Source: Streptomyces sp. 846.5 (GTDB lineage Bacteria > Actinomycetota > Actinomycetes > Streptomycetales > Streptomycetaceae). Taken from it: 64,000 nt of DNA. The position numbers and the translations under genes are program-made. Where the stretch lies: the NCBI RefSeq assembly GCF_004365705.1, contig NZ_SOBN01000002.1, positions 1,488,001 through 1,552,000 of the forward strand. The letters run 5' to 3'. The notes under the pieces are model-generated. The model searched no databases, was not told where the DNA came from, and saw only the letters and a list, made by a program, of their open reading frames with translations. Every line of letters begins with the position of its first letter. Positions within the stretch are counted from its first letter, which is position 1. Of this stretch, positions 17,038 through 24,415 are shown piece by piece.

Positions 17038-17454
17038 GACGGTGTTCCTCTGCGACGCCTGCGAGGTGAGCTGTCGGGTTCGGGCACGAGGATGCCCGGT
17101 CGCGCGTGGTGCGACTTCACCCCGAGCCGGATCGCGCCTGTGACGGCGCTGGGACCGGCGATCGACCTGGGTCCCCCGCTCCTGCCCGTGGAGCGTTTCG
17201 AGTGCCTGCGACCGGGTGGACAGGATTCGGCGTCCCGGTGGCGAGGTCCGCGTGCGGCGGAGACAGCAGGCTAGGCAGGCGGTTCGCCCAGGTGCAATGG
17301 AATGTGCCAGGGTTCACATAGGTCTTATAACGGACATTCCGCAGGCTACGGCGCCGCAGGGCGGTTCCCGCAACGCCGGAATGCCACCGCCCCCGGTGCG
17401 GTTGAGAGCTACGCCACAGCCGTTTCCGCGCCGTCCAGTCATGGAGTCCCGCAC
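17038..17454. other. Intergenic region between GH16 and the flavin oxidoreductase
   Basis: A 417-bp divergent spacer with no credible gene. Toward its right side it holds a possible -10 box TATAAC (17326-17331, plus strand) with no good -35, flanked by the inverted pair GGAATGT (17299-17305) and ACATTCC (17334-17340). The rest shows nothing I can name. Confidence 0.45.
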
Positions 17455-18606
17455 GTGACCGCCAGCCCCTTCAGCCTTTCCAGTCCCTTCAGCTCCTCCG
17501 CCGCCCGCGCGGCCCAGCTCCTGTCGAGGCCGTTCACCCTCGGCGGGCTGACCGTCCCGAACCGGATCGTGATGGCGCCGATGACCCGGAAGTTCTCGCC
17601 CGGAGGCGTCCCGGGCGAGGCCGTGGCCGCCTACTACGCCCGACGCGCCGCCGGCGGCGTCGGGCTGATCGTGACCGAGGGCACCTATGTGGGCCACGAG
17701 TCCGCCGGGCAGAGCGACAGCATCCCGCGCTTCCACGGCGAGGAGCAGCTGGCCGGCTGGGCCAAGGTCGCCGAGGCCGTCCATGCGGCGGGTGGAAGGA
17801 TCGTCCCGCAGCTGTGGCACATCGGCATGGTCCGCAACGCGGGCGAGCCCCCGTTCGCGGACGCCCCGGCCGTCGGCCCCTCCGGAATCCGGCTGGACGG
17901 CACCGAGGGCGCCGGCAGGGCGATGACCCAGGCGGACCTGGACGAGGTCGTCGCGGCCTTCGCCCGGGCCGCGGCCGACGCCGAGCGGATCGGCTTCGAC
18001 GGCGTCGAGCTGCACGGCGCCCACGGCTACCTCATCGACCAGTTCCTGTGGTCCGGCACCAACCGCCGCGCCGACGCCTACGGCGGGGACCCGGTGGCCC
18101 GTACCCGGTTCGGCGCCGAGATCGTGGCCGCGGTCCGCGCCGCGGTCTCGCCGGAGTTCCCGGTGATCTTCCGCTTCTCGCAGTGGAAGTCCGAGAACTA
18201 CGACGCCCGGCTCGCCGACAGCCCCGCCGAGCTCGACGCGCTGCTCGCCCCGCTGGCCGCGGCCGGCGTGGACGCCTTCCACGCCTCCACCCGGCGCTAC
18301 TGGCTGCCCGAGTTCGACGGCTCGGACCTGAACCTGGCCGGCTGGACCAGGAAGCTCACCGGCAAGCCGGTCATCACGGTCGGCTCTGTCGGCCTGGACG
18401 GCGACTTCATCCGCGGCTTCCAGGGCGAGAGCGCGCCGGTCAAGGGCATCGACGACCTGCTGGACCGGCTGGAGCGCGAGGAGTTCGACCTGGTCGCCGT
18501 GGGCCGCGCGCTGCTGCAGGACCCGGAGTGGGCCGCGAAGGTCGTTGCCGGCCGCTTCGACGAGCTGGACGCCTACCACCCGTCGGCCCTCCGCAGCCTG
18601 GCCTGA
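17455..18606 (+). CDS. NADH:flavin oxidoreductase, old yellow enzyme family
   Basis: 383 residues forming an FMN-binding TIM barrel. The N-terminal strand RIVMAPMTRKF, the QLWHIG motif and the HGAHGYLIDQFLW motif with the substrate-activating His pair are present, as is the FMN phosphate-binding end VAVGRALLQDPEWA. The family reduces activated alkenes, such as enones, with NAD(P)H. The enzyme is cytoplasmic and appears monocistronic. GTG at 17455 is chosen because GGAG lies 8 nt upstream. Confidence 0.85.
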   Translation: MTASPFSLSSPFSSSAARAAQLLSRPFTLGGLTVPNRIVMAPMTRKFSPGGVPGEAVAAYYARRAAGGVGLIVTEGTYVGHESAGQSDSIPRFHGEEQLAGWAKVAEAVHAAGGRIVPQLWHIGMVRNAGEPPFADAPAVGPSGIRLDGTEGAGRAMTQADLDEVVAAFARAAADAERIGFDGVELHGAHGYLIDQFLWSGTNRRADAYGGDPVARTRFGAEIVAAVRAAVSPEFPVIFRFSQWKSENYDARLADSPAELDALLAPLAAAGVDAFHASTRRYWLPEFDGSDLNLAGWTRKLTGKPVITVGSVGLDGDFIRGFQGESAPVKGIDDLLDRLEREEFDLVAVGRALLQDPEWAAKVVAGRFDELDAYHPSALRSLA

Positions 18607-18643
18607 AGGCTCCGGGTCGCGATGTCAGGTCCAGGCCATTCCC

Positions 18644-18649
18644 TTGACG
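18644..18649 (+). promoter_or_regulatory. Candidate -35 box of the chitinase promoter
   Basis: TTGACG lies 7 bp before the DasR-type dyad. No strong -10 is visible, the position expected for it falling at the right edge of the dyad. Confidence 0.4.
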
Positions 18650-18656
18650 CCGGGCA

Positions 18657-18670
18657 ATGGTCTGGACCAT
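18657..18670. promoter_or_regulatory. DasR-responsive element (dre-type site)
   Basis: ATGGTCTGGACCAT is a 14-bp dyad imperfect only at the central two bases and fits the DasR operator (consensus near ACTGGTCTAGACCACT). A degenerate second copy, AGGTCCAGGCCAT, lies at 18627-18639. Streptomyces chitinase promoters are classic DasR targets, released by glucosamine-6-phosphate. Confidence 0.75.
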
Positions 18671-18751
18671 CGTGTGAGGGCCGCGGCTGAACGCCCCCAC
18701 ACACCTCAGCAGCACATGACCTGTGCTGCCCCCACGCTGAGGAGAACGCCG

Positions 18752-20401
18752 ATGAGGCGTCTCGCCATGCCCTTCACCACGGCCAGAACCCGAGCCGTCG
18801 CCACGGCGTCCGCAGCCACCGCGGCCCTGGCCGCCGCGGGGCTGCTGGTCCCGGCCAGTGCCCATGCCGCCTCCGGGCTCACCGGGCTGATCGCGAACTT
18901 CGCGGTCACCCAGAGCTGGCAGGGCGGACTCGAGGGCGGCTACACCATCACCAACGACACCAACGCGACCGTCAGCACCTGGTCCCTCGTCTTCGACCTC
19001 CCCACCGGCGAAGCGGTCACCAGCGTCTGGAACGGCACCCTCACCCACTCCGGCAACGTCTACACGATCACCCCTCCCAGCTGGGCGAGCCCGCTCGCCC
19101 CGGGCGCGACCGCCGATGTGGTCGGCATGGACATCTCCACCGGCGCCACCCAGACCCCGCCCGCCGACTGCCTCATCAACAACCAGCCCTGCCAGGGCGT
19201 CCCCGCCGACACGGTCGCACCGTCGACGCCGACCGGACTGGCCGTCAGCGGCACCGGACCGGGCAGCATCGCGCTGTCCTGGAAGGCGTCCACCGACAAC
19301 GTCGGCGTCGCCGGATACCGCGTCTACGAGGGCAGTTCAGCGGTGGCGACGGTCACCGGCACCGCCGCCAACCTGACCGGGCTGCTGGCCGGCAGCAGCC
19401 ACACCGTCAGCGTCACCGCGTTCGACGCCGCGGGCAACGAGTCGGCGCACTCGGCCGCGGTGACCGGGGTGGCCGGCAGCGGCAGCGTCCCGGGCACCGC
19501 CGCGCCCTATGTGGACCTCGGCGCCTGGCCCACGCCCAGCCTGCCGCAGATCGCGACGGCGACCGGGCTCAAGCAGTTCTCGCTGGGCTTCCTCATCAAC
19601 GGCAGCACCGCCTGCACCGCCAGCTGGTTCGGCGCCTACGACCCGGCCTCCGGCTGGGAGAAGGCCGACTTCGACGCGATCCGGGCGGCGGGCGGCGACG
19701 TCCGGCCCTCCTTCGGCGGCGCCAACGGCACCGAACTCGCCCAGTCCTGCACCACCGTGGCGGCACTGGCCGCGCAGTACCAGAAGGTGGTCGACGCCTA
19801 TGCGCTGGACCGCATCGACTTCGACATCGAGGGCGCGGCCGTCGCCGACCACGCCTCCGTCGACCGCAGGTCGGCGGCCATCGCCCAGGTCCAGGCGGCC
19901 CAGCGGGCCAAGGGCCGGGCGCTCAAGGTGACCCTGACCCTGCCGGTGCTGCCCAACGGGCTGACCGCCGACGGCGTCTACATCCTGCAGTCCGCCAAGA
20001 ACGCCGGGGTGGTGGTGGACGCCGTCAACGTCATGGCGATGGACTTCGGCGACTCGGCCGCGCCTTCACCCGCCGGAAAGATGGGCGCCTACGCGATCCA
20101 GTCCGCGCAGTCCACCCAGGCACAGATCAAGCAAGTCTGGACCGGCCTGACCGACGCCCAGGCCTGGGCCATGGTCGGGGTCACCCCGATGCTGGGTCAG
20201 AACGACAACCCCAGCGAGGTCTTCGGCCTGACCGACGCCCAGCAGCTGATCGCCTTCGCCAAGCAGAACCACCTCGGCGAGCTGGCCTTCTGGGAGGTCA
20301 CCCGGGACGCCAACGCCTGCACCGGCGGACTGTCCCAGTGCACCGACATCACCCAGACGCCCTACCAGTTCTCCAAGATGTTCGCCGGCTACACCGGCTG
20401 A
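18752..20401 (+). CDS. Secreted GH18 chitinase with CBM2 and FnIII
   Basis: 549 residues. Signal peptide (1-39, cleavage after AHA), N-terminal CBM2-like module (about 43-148), fibronectin III domain (about 157-240) and GH18 catalytic domain (about 250-549). The catalytic motif is D353-R-I-D356-F-D358-I-E360, fully matching DxxDxDxE with E360 as acid. This architecture is typical of Streptomyces ChiC/ChiD-like enzymes. The ATG follows GAGGAG. The dre-type site upstream and the strong terminator downstream indicate a single-gene transcript induced by chitin breakdown products. Confidence 0.92.
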   Translation: MRRLAMPFTTARTRAVATASAATAALAAAGLLVPASAHAASGLTGLIANFAVTQSWQGGLEGGYTITNDTNATVSTWSLVFDLPTGEAVTSVWNGTLTHSGNVYTITPPSWASPLAPGATADVVGMDISTGATQTPPADCLINNQPCQGVPADTVAPSTPTGLAVSGTGPGSIALSWKASTDNVGVAGYRVYEGSSAVATVTGTAANLTGLLAGSSHTVSVTAFDAAGNESAHSAAVTGVAGSGSVPGTAAPYVDLGAWPTPSLPQIATATGLKQFSLGFLINGSTACTASWFGAYDPASGWEKADFDAIRAAGGDVRPSFGGANGTELAQSCTTVAALAAQYQKVVDAYALDRIDFDIEGAAVADHASVDRRSAAIAQVQAAQRAKGRALKVTLTLPVLPNGLTADGVYILQSAKNAGVVVDAVNVMAMDFGDSAAPSPAGKMGAYAIQSAQSTQAQIKQVWTGLTDAQAWAMVGVTPMLGQNDNPSEVFGLTDAQQLIAFAKQNHLGELAFWEVTRDANACTGGLSQCTDITQTPYQFSKMFAGYTG

Positions 20402-20434
20402 CGCCGACCGAAGTACACAGCACACAGTCCGCAC

Positions 20435-20468
20435 ACAGGGGCGGCGGGGACTCCCCCGCCGCCCCTGT
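20435..20468 (+). terminator. Stem-loop terminator after the chitinase
   Basis: A perfect 15-bp stem (20435-20449 with 20454-20468) around the 4-nt loop ACTC, 34 bp after the chitinase stop. There is no U-tract, as is usual in high-GC actinomycetes. Confidence 0.85.
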
Positions 20469-20582
20469 CGACGCCGCACGGCACGGCGCCGCCACCCAAC
20501 GTTCATCTCCGCTGACCAGATGGGCCATTGAGCGTGCATCAGTTGGTTACTGGCGGGTATTCCCTTTTGCCCATCGACCCTC

Positions 20583-20588
20583 TAGCGT
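20583..20588 (+). promoter_or_regulatory. Candidate -10 box for the sphingomyelinase-like gene
   Basis: TAGCGT lies 48 nt before the ATG. I see no matching -35. Confidence 0.3.
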
Positions 20589-20635
20589 CCTTCTCGTCCT
20601 TCACTTGTCCAGACAAGATGACGCTTGGAGTCCCG

Positions 20636-21685
20636 ATGAACCCCAGCACCTCAGTGCGTCGGCTCGGTCATGCGGTCGCGGCTGCGATCACCGTCGCCGG
20701 CCTCGCCGCCGCCCCCGCCCACGCCGCCACCGCCACCGCGACGGCGACGCCGGCCTCGCTGTCGGTGTTCGCCTGGAACGTGGACCTGGGCACCGCGCTG
20801 GTCGACACGGTCGAGAAGGAGAACGCCGCCGGACGCACCCCCACCGTCGAGGCGGTCATCCGCAAGCACGACGCCGACGTGGTCATCCTGGACGAGGCGT
20901 TCAACAACACCTCCGACGCGCAGATCCCGGCCGCACTGGCCGACCTCTACCCGTACGCCACCCCGGTGGTCGGCAAGACCTGCTCGGGCGGCGGCTGGAC
21001 CGGCATCAGCGGCGCCTGCTCCAACTCCCTGTTCGTCATCAACGGCGGAACGCTGATCCTGTCCAAGTACCCAATCCTGGCCCAGTACGCGCACATCTTC
21101 AGCAACTCGACCTCGGGCACCTGGGACTACAATGCCAACAAGGGCGCGGCGCTGGCCGAGATCGACGTGAACGGCACCAACACCTGGGTGGTCGGCACCC
21201 ATCTGCAGGCCGACCAGTCGGGGACCTCGACCAGCACCACCCAGAAGACCCGGCTGGCCCAGCTCGGCGAGATCCGGACCTGGACCAACCAGATCGTCGG
21301 CACCTCCGCGCCGGTCCTGATCGGCGGCGACCTCAACGTCGAGTACTACGGCGGCGCCTCGCGCGGCGACTACGCCAACGCCCAGACCGCCGCCGGCGGC
21401 GTCCTCGGCAGCCCGGCGCTGGACCCGTCGCAGACCCTGCACACCATGGACTGCCCGGTCTCCTCCTGGTGCCAGTACATGTCCGGCATCGAGTCCTTCC
21501 CGAGCAGCTACCAGGACGACCTGGACTACCTCGGCTACCTCCAGGACGGCGCCCGCCCCGTCCCGGCCGCGCTGCCCACCGTGAAGGTCGACTTCGACCC
21601 GCAGACCGGCTGGACCAGCGGACAGCTGGACACCAACGCCCCCAGCGACCACTACCCGGTCCAGGCCACCTACGTCCTGCCCTGA
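20636..21685 (+). CDS. Secreted sphingomyelinase C/DNase I-like phosphodiesterase
   Basis: 349 residues. Signal peptide (1-30, cleavage after AHA). The rest is an endonuclease/exonuclease/phosphatase fold with FAWNVD (metal-site Asn), VILDEAFNN (metal Glu), GTHLQAD (catalytic His), GGDLNVEYY (Asp/Asn) and SDHYPVQ (catalytic His). GTHLQAD is characteristic of bacterial neutral sphingomyelinases, so cleavage of sphingomyelin or a related phosphodiester is likely. A role in phosphate scavenging or host membrane attack cannot be distinguished here. GGAG precedes the ATG. The 3' end overlaps the convergent histidine kinase by 16 bp. Confidence 0.8.
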   Translation: MNPSTSVRRLGHAVAAAITVAGLAAAPAHAATATATATPASLSVFAWNVDLGTALVDTVEKENAAGRTPTVEAVIRKHDADVVILDEAFNNTSDAQIPAALADLYPYATPVVGKTCSGGGWTGISGACSNSLFVINGGTLILSKYPILAQYAHIFSNSTSGTWDYNANKGAALAEIDVNGTNTWVVGTHLQADQSGTSTSTTQKTRLAQLGEIRTWTNQIVGTSAPVLIGGDLNVEYYGGASRGDYANAQTAAGGVLGSPALDPSQTLHTMDCPVSSWCQYMSGIESFPSSYQDDLDYLGYLQDGARPVPAALPTVKVDFDPQTGWTSGQLDTNAPSDHYPVQATYVLP

Positions 21686-23058
21686 GCCGACGGCAGTTCC
21701 AGGCGGAGCCGTGCGCCGCGCTCGGACGGCAGCACGGCGACGGTCCCGCCGTGGGTCTCCGCGATCTGGCGGACGATGGACAGGCCCAGACCCGAGCCGG
21801 GCTTGGCCCGGGCCGCGGTGGCTCGGTAGAAGCGGTCGAAGACGAGCGGCCGGTCGGCCTCGGCGATGCCGGGGCCCTGGTCGGTGACGGTGCAACAGAT
21901 CCGTTCCCGTCCCGGCGCGAGCTCGACCGAGACCTCGACCGCGCCGCCGTCCGGGCTCCACTTGGCGGCGTTGTCGACCAGGTTGCCGAGGGCCCGGGCG
22001 AGGGCCTCCGGGTCGGCGAGCACCAGGCAGTCCTCGGGACGGGACGGCAGCCGCGCGGCGAAGCGCAGATGGGGCGAACGCCGCGCGGCGCGGTCGACCG
22101 CCTCCTGGGCCAGCAGGTCGATCCTGACCTCCTCGGTGTGCGTCTCCGCCTGGCCGTAGCGGGCCAGTTCGACCAGGTCGTTGACCAGCCGCCGCAACTC
22201 CCCGCTCTGTTCCAGCGCGGCCCGCACCAGTACCGGGGCCTGCGGATCGGCGAGCCCGCCGGGCTCCGCCAGCAGCTCCAGATTGGTGGTCAGGCTGGTC
22301 AGCGGGGTGCGCAGCTCGTGCGAGGCGTCCGCGACCAACTGGCGCTGGGCGGAGACCGAGCCGTCCAGCGCGCCCATCATCGCCGAGAACGAGCGCGCCA
22401 GCCGGCCGATCTCGTCATGGCCGCCGATGCCGGTGAGACCGCCGTCCACACCGGCGGTCAGGTCCTGAGTGACCGTCACCTGCTCGACGGTCTCGGTCAG
22501 TCGGCCGACCGGACGCAGCAGCCGCCCGGCCAGCAGCCGCGCCGCGAAGGCGGCCGTCAGCGCACCGCCGAGGATCAGCCCGGCCAGCAGCAACTCCAGC
22601 CGGTGCAGCGAGTTCAGGGCGTCCGACAGCGGCTTCGCGACGCGCACCAGCGTGCCGCCGCTGCCGTCGAACCGGGAGGTGTAGACCCGATAGACGCGTC
22701 CCTGGTAATCGGCGTCGCTGAAGTAGGCGGGGGCGGTTCCTGCGGCGACGGCGGTGTCCTGGTAGGTGATGTCGGCGAGCTCCGCCGTGCCGGGCTGCAC
22801 CGGCGCGGGCAGGAACTGGACCAGCGTGTCGCCGATGACGAGCACGCCGGTGACGGGGAGGCTGCCGCCGGACTGGGAGATCTTCTGCTTCAGTGCCTGG
22901 CTGAACCTGGGCGTGCTGGCCGCGGTGGACACCAGGGTGCTGTCGAGCTGGTCGTGCAGATCGTGGTCGGCCGCCGGATAGAGCACCAGTGAGGCCAGCA
23001 GCAGGGCTGCGGCCACCACCAGTCCGCCGGCCAGCGCGACGCGGTTCCGCAGACTCAC
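21670..23058 (-). CDS. Sensor histidine kinase (MprB/BaeS-like)
   Basis: 462 residues. Two membrane helices (about 8-28 and 154-174) bracket an extracytoplasmic sensor of about 125 residues. A HAMP domain (about 176-232), a HisKA dimerisation domain with phospho-acceptor H247 in DASHELRTPL, and a HATPase with N, G1 and G2 boxes (NLVDNAAKWSPDGG, DQGPGIAEADRPL, GSGLGLSIV) follow. It pairs with the response regulator 19 bp upstream. GTG at 23058 follows GGAGG. The signal is unknown; the small secreted protein at the head of the operon is a candidate partner. Confidence 0.9.
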   Translation of the reverse strand: MSLRNRVALAGGLVVAAALLLASLVLYPAADHDLHDQLDSTLVSTAASTPRFSQALKQKISQSGGSLPVTGVLVIGDTLVQFLPAPVQPGTAELADITYQDTAVAAGTAPAYFSDADYQGRVYRVYTSRFDGSGGTLVRVAKPLSDALNSLHRLELLLAGLILGGALTAAFAARLLAGRLLRPVGRLTETVEQVTVTQDLTAGVDGGLTGIGGHDEIGRLARSFSAMMGALDGSVSAQRQLVADASHELRTPLTSLTTNLELLAEPGGLADPQAPVLVRAALEQSGELRRLVNDLVELARYGQAETHTEEVRIDLLAQEAVDRAARRSPHLRFAARLPSRPEDCLVLADPEALARALGNLVDNAAKWSPDGGAVEVSVELAPGRERICCTVTDQGPGIAEADRPLVFDRFYRATAARAKPGSGLGLSIVRQIAETHGGTVAVLPSERGARLRLELPSAQGRT

Positions 23059-23077
23059 GGCGTCACGGCCCCTCCGG

Positions 23078-23758
23078 TCACGGCTCCTCCCGCAGCACAT
23101 AGCCGAGCCCGCGCACGGTCTGGATCAGCCGCGGCTCGCCCTCCGCCTCCAACTTGCCCCGGAGGTAGCTGATGTAGACCCAGAGCGCATTGGATCCCGG
23201 GCCGAAGTCATAGCCCCAGACCGCCTCGAAGATCGCCGTACGGCCCAGCACCCGCCGTGGGTTGCGCAGGAACAGCTCCAGCAGTGCGTACTCGGTGCGG
23301 GTCAGCGCCAGCAGCCGTCCGCCGCGGCGGACCTGGCACTGCGCGGCGTCCAGCTCCAGGTCGGCGTAGCGCAGCAGCTCGCGTGCCTCCATCGTCCGCG
23401 AGCTGCGCCGCAGCAACGCCCGGAGCCGGGCCCGCAGTTCGTCCAGCGCGAACGGTTTGACCAGGTAGTCGTCGGCGCCCGCGTCCAGCCCGGCGACCCG
23501 GTCGGCGACCAGGTCGCGGGCGGTCAGGATGAGGATCGGGGTCTCGTCCCCGCGCCGGCGCAGGATCCGGCAGACCTCCAGTCCGTTCGGCTCGGGCATC
23601 ATCACATCCAGCACGATCGCCGTCGGCCGCGCCTCGGCGACGCCCGCGAGCGCGGCCGTGCCGTCCGCCGCCTCGGTGACCGCGAAACCGTCGCGGCGCA
23701 GGGCGTGGCCGAGGGAGCGCCTTACGGCCGCGTCGTCGTCGGCCACCAGGATCCGCAT
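23078..23758 (-). CDS. OmpR-family response regulator (MprA-like)
   Basis: 226 residues. Receiver domain (1-115) with acidic pocket D7-D8-D9, phospho-acceptor D51, conserved Thr (LTARD) and Lys (VKPF). The winged-helix output domain (about 130-225) has the [22 protein letters not shown] core and the [14 protein letters not shown] end. Transcribed with the kinase gene; its targets are not visible in this window. Confidence 0.92.
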   Translation of the reverse strand: MRILVADDDAAVRRSLGHALRRDGFAVTEAADGTAALAGVAEARPTAIVLDVMMPEPNGLEVCRILRRRGDETPILILTARDLVADRVAGLDAGADDYLVKPFALDELRARLRALLRRSSRTMEARELLRYADLELDAAQCQVRRGGRLLALTRTEYALLELFLRNPRRVLGRTAIFEAVWGYDFGPGSNALWVYISYLRGKLEAEGEPRLIQTVRGLGYVLREEP

Positions 23759-23792
23759 CAGCCCATTGTGCTCCGGGCCGGCGTGCCCATGG

Positions 23793-24245
23793 TCAGCCCT
23801 TCGCGGACGCGGAGCCGGACGCCGAGCCGGACGGAGCCGGCATCGCGGCGCGCAGTGACTGCTTCATCCGCATCAGGTCATGGGAGAGTTGACTGGGCGT
23901 CAGCCCCAGCGAGGCCGCGAGCGAGCGGAACCCCGGATCGGTGACCTCGACGCCGTGGCCGGATGCCTGCGAGATGACGTCGAGCCGCTCCAGAACGGCG
24001 GTGGCCCGCGCCTGGCTCACCCCGAGGATCTTGGCGAGGGCCGCGCTGATCTGCGGGTCGGGCGTGCCCGGCTTCACCACGGGCTGCTTGCCCTTACCCA
24101 GGTCCGAGGGCGCCGTGCCGACGCAGCCGGCGGGCGCCTTGGGGCTGGGCGGGGCCGAGTTCGAGGCCTCGGCGGCGGCCACGCTGCCGCCGGTCAGCAG
24201 AACGACTGCAAGGGTCGCGACCGCGATTCTGGTCCTGGAGCGCAT
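23793..24245 (-). CDS. Small secreted helical protein heading the two-component operon
   Basis: 150 residues; I recognise no family. A signal peptide ([24 protein letters not shown], about 3-28) is followed by a Pro-rich segment with one Cys and a helical core containing [20 protein letters not shown] and [17 protein letters not shown], then a Ser/Ala tail. The ATG at 24245 follows GAAGGA. It is 34 bp upstream of the response regulator on the same strand, so it may be a ligand, chaperone or accessory of the kinase's outside domain; this is inference from position. Confidence 0.65.
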   Translation of the reverse strand: MRSRTRIAVATLAVVLLTGGSVAAAEASNSAPPSPKAPAGCVGTAPSDLGKGKQPVVKPGTPDPQISAALAKILGVSQARATAVLERLDVISQASGHGVEVTDPGFRSLAASLGLTPSQLSHDLMRMKQSLRAAMPAPSGSASGSASAKG

Positions 24246-24333
24246 CGGTGTCCTTCTTCCGGTCCGAGGTGCGGAGGCTGTCCCCGCACCGCCGAACAGC
24301 ACACCAACCCCGCCTTCGGACACCCATCGGCCG

Positions 24334-24339
24334 ACCTTA
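24334..24339 (-). promoter_or_regulatory. Candidate -10 box of the two-component operon
   Basis: TAAGGT on the minus strand (24339-24334), about 88 nt before the small secreted protein. The -35 region falls in the base of the neighbouring terminator and is weak (TTCGGC). Confidence 0.35.
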
Positions 24340-24356
24340 ACGCCGCCTCAGAGACG

Positions 24357-24400
24357 CCGAACTGCCCGGGTCCGACTGATGCCGGTCCCGGGCAGTTCGG
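24357..24400 (-). terminator. Stem-loop terminator after the phosphoesterase
   Basis: CCGAACTGCCCGGG at 24357-24370 pairs perfectly with 24387-24400 (14 bp, 16-nt loop). It lies 15 bp past the phosphoesterase stop on the minus strand and insulates the two-component operon. Confidence 0.75.
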
Positions 24401-24415
24401 TGCGGTCGGCTCGGG

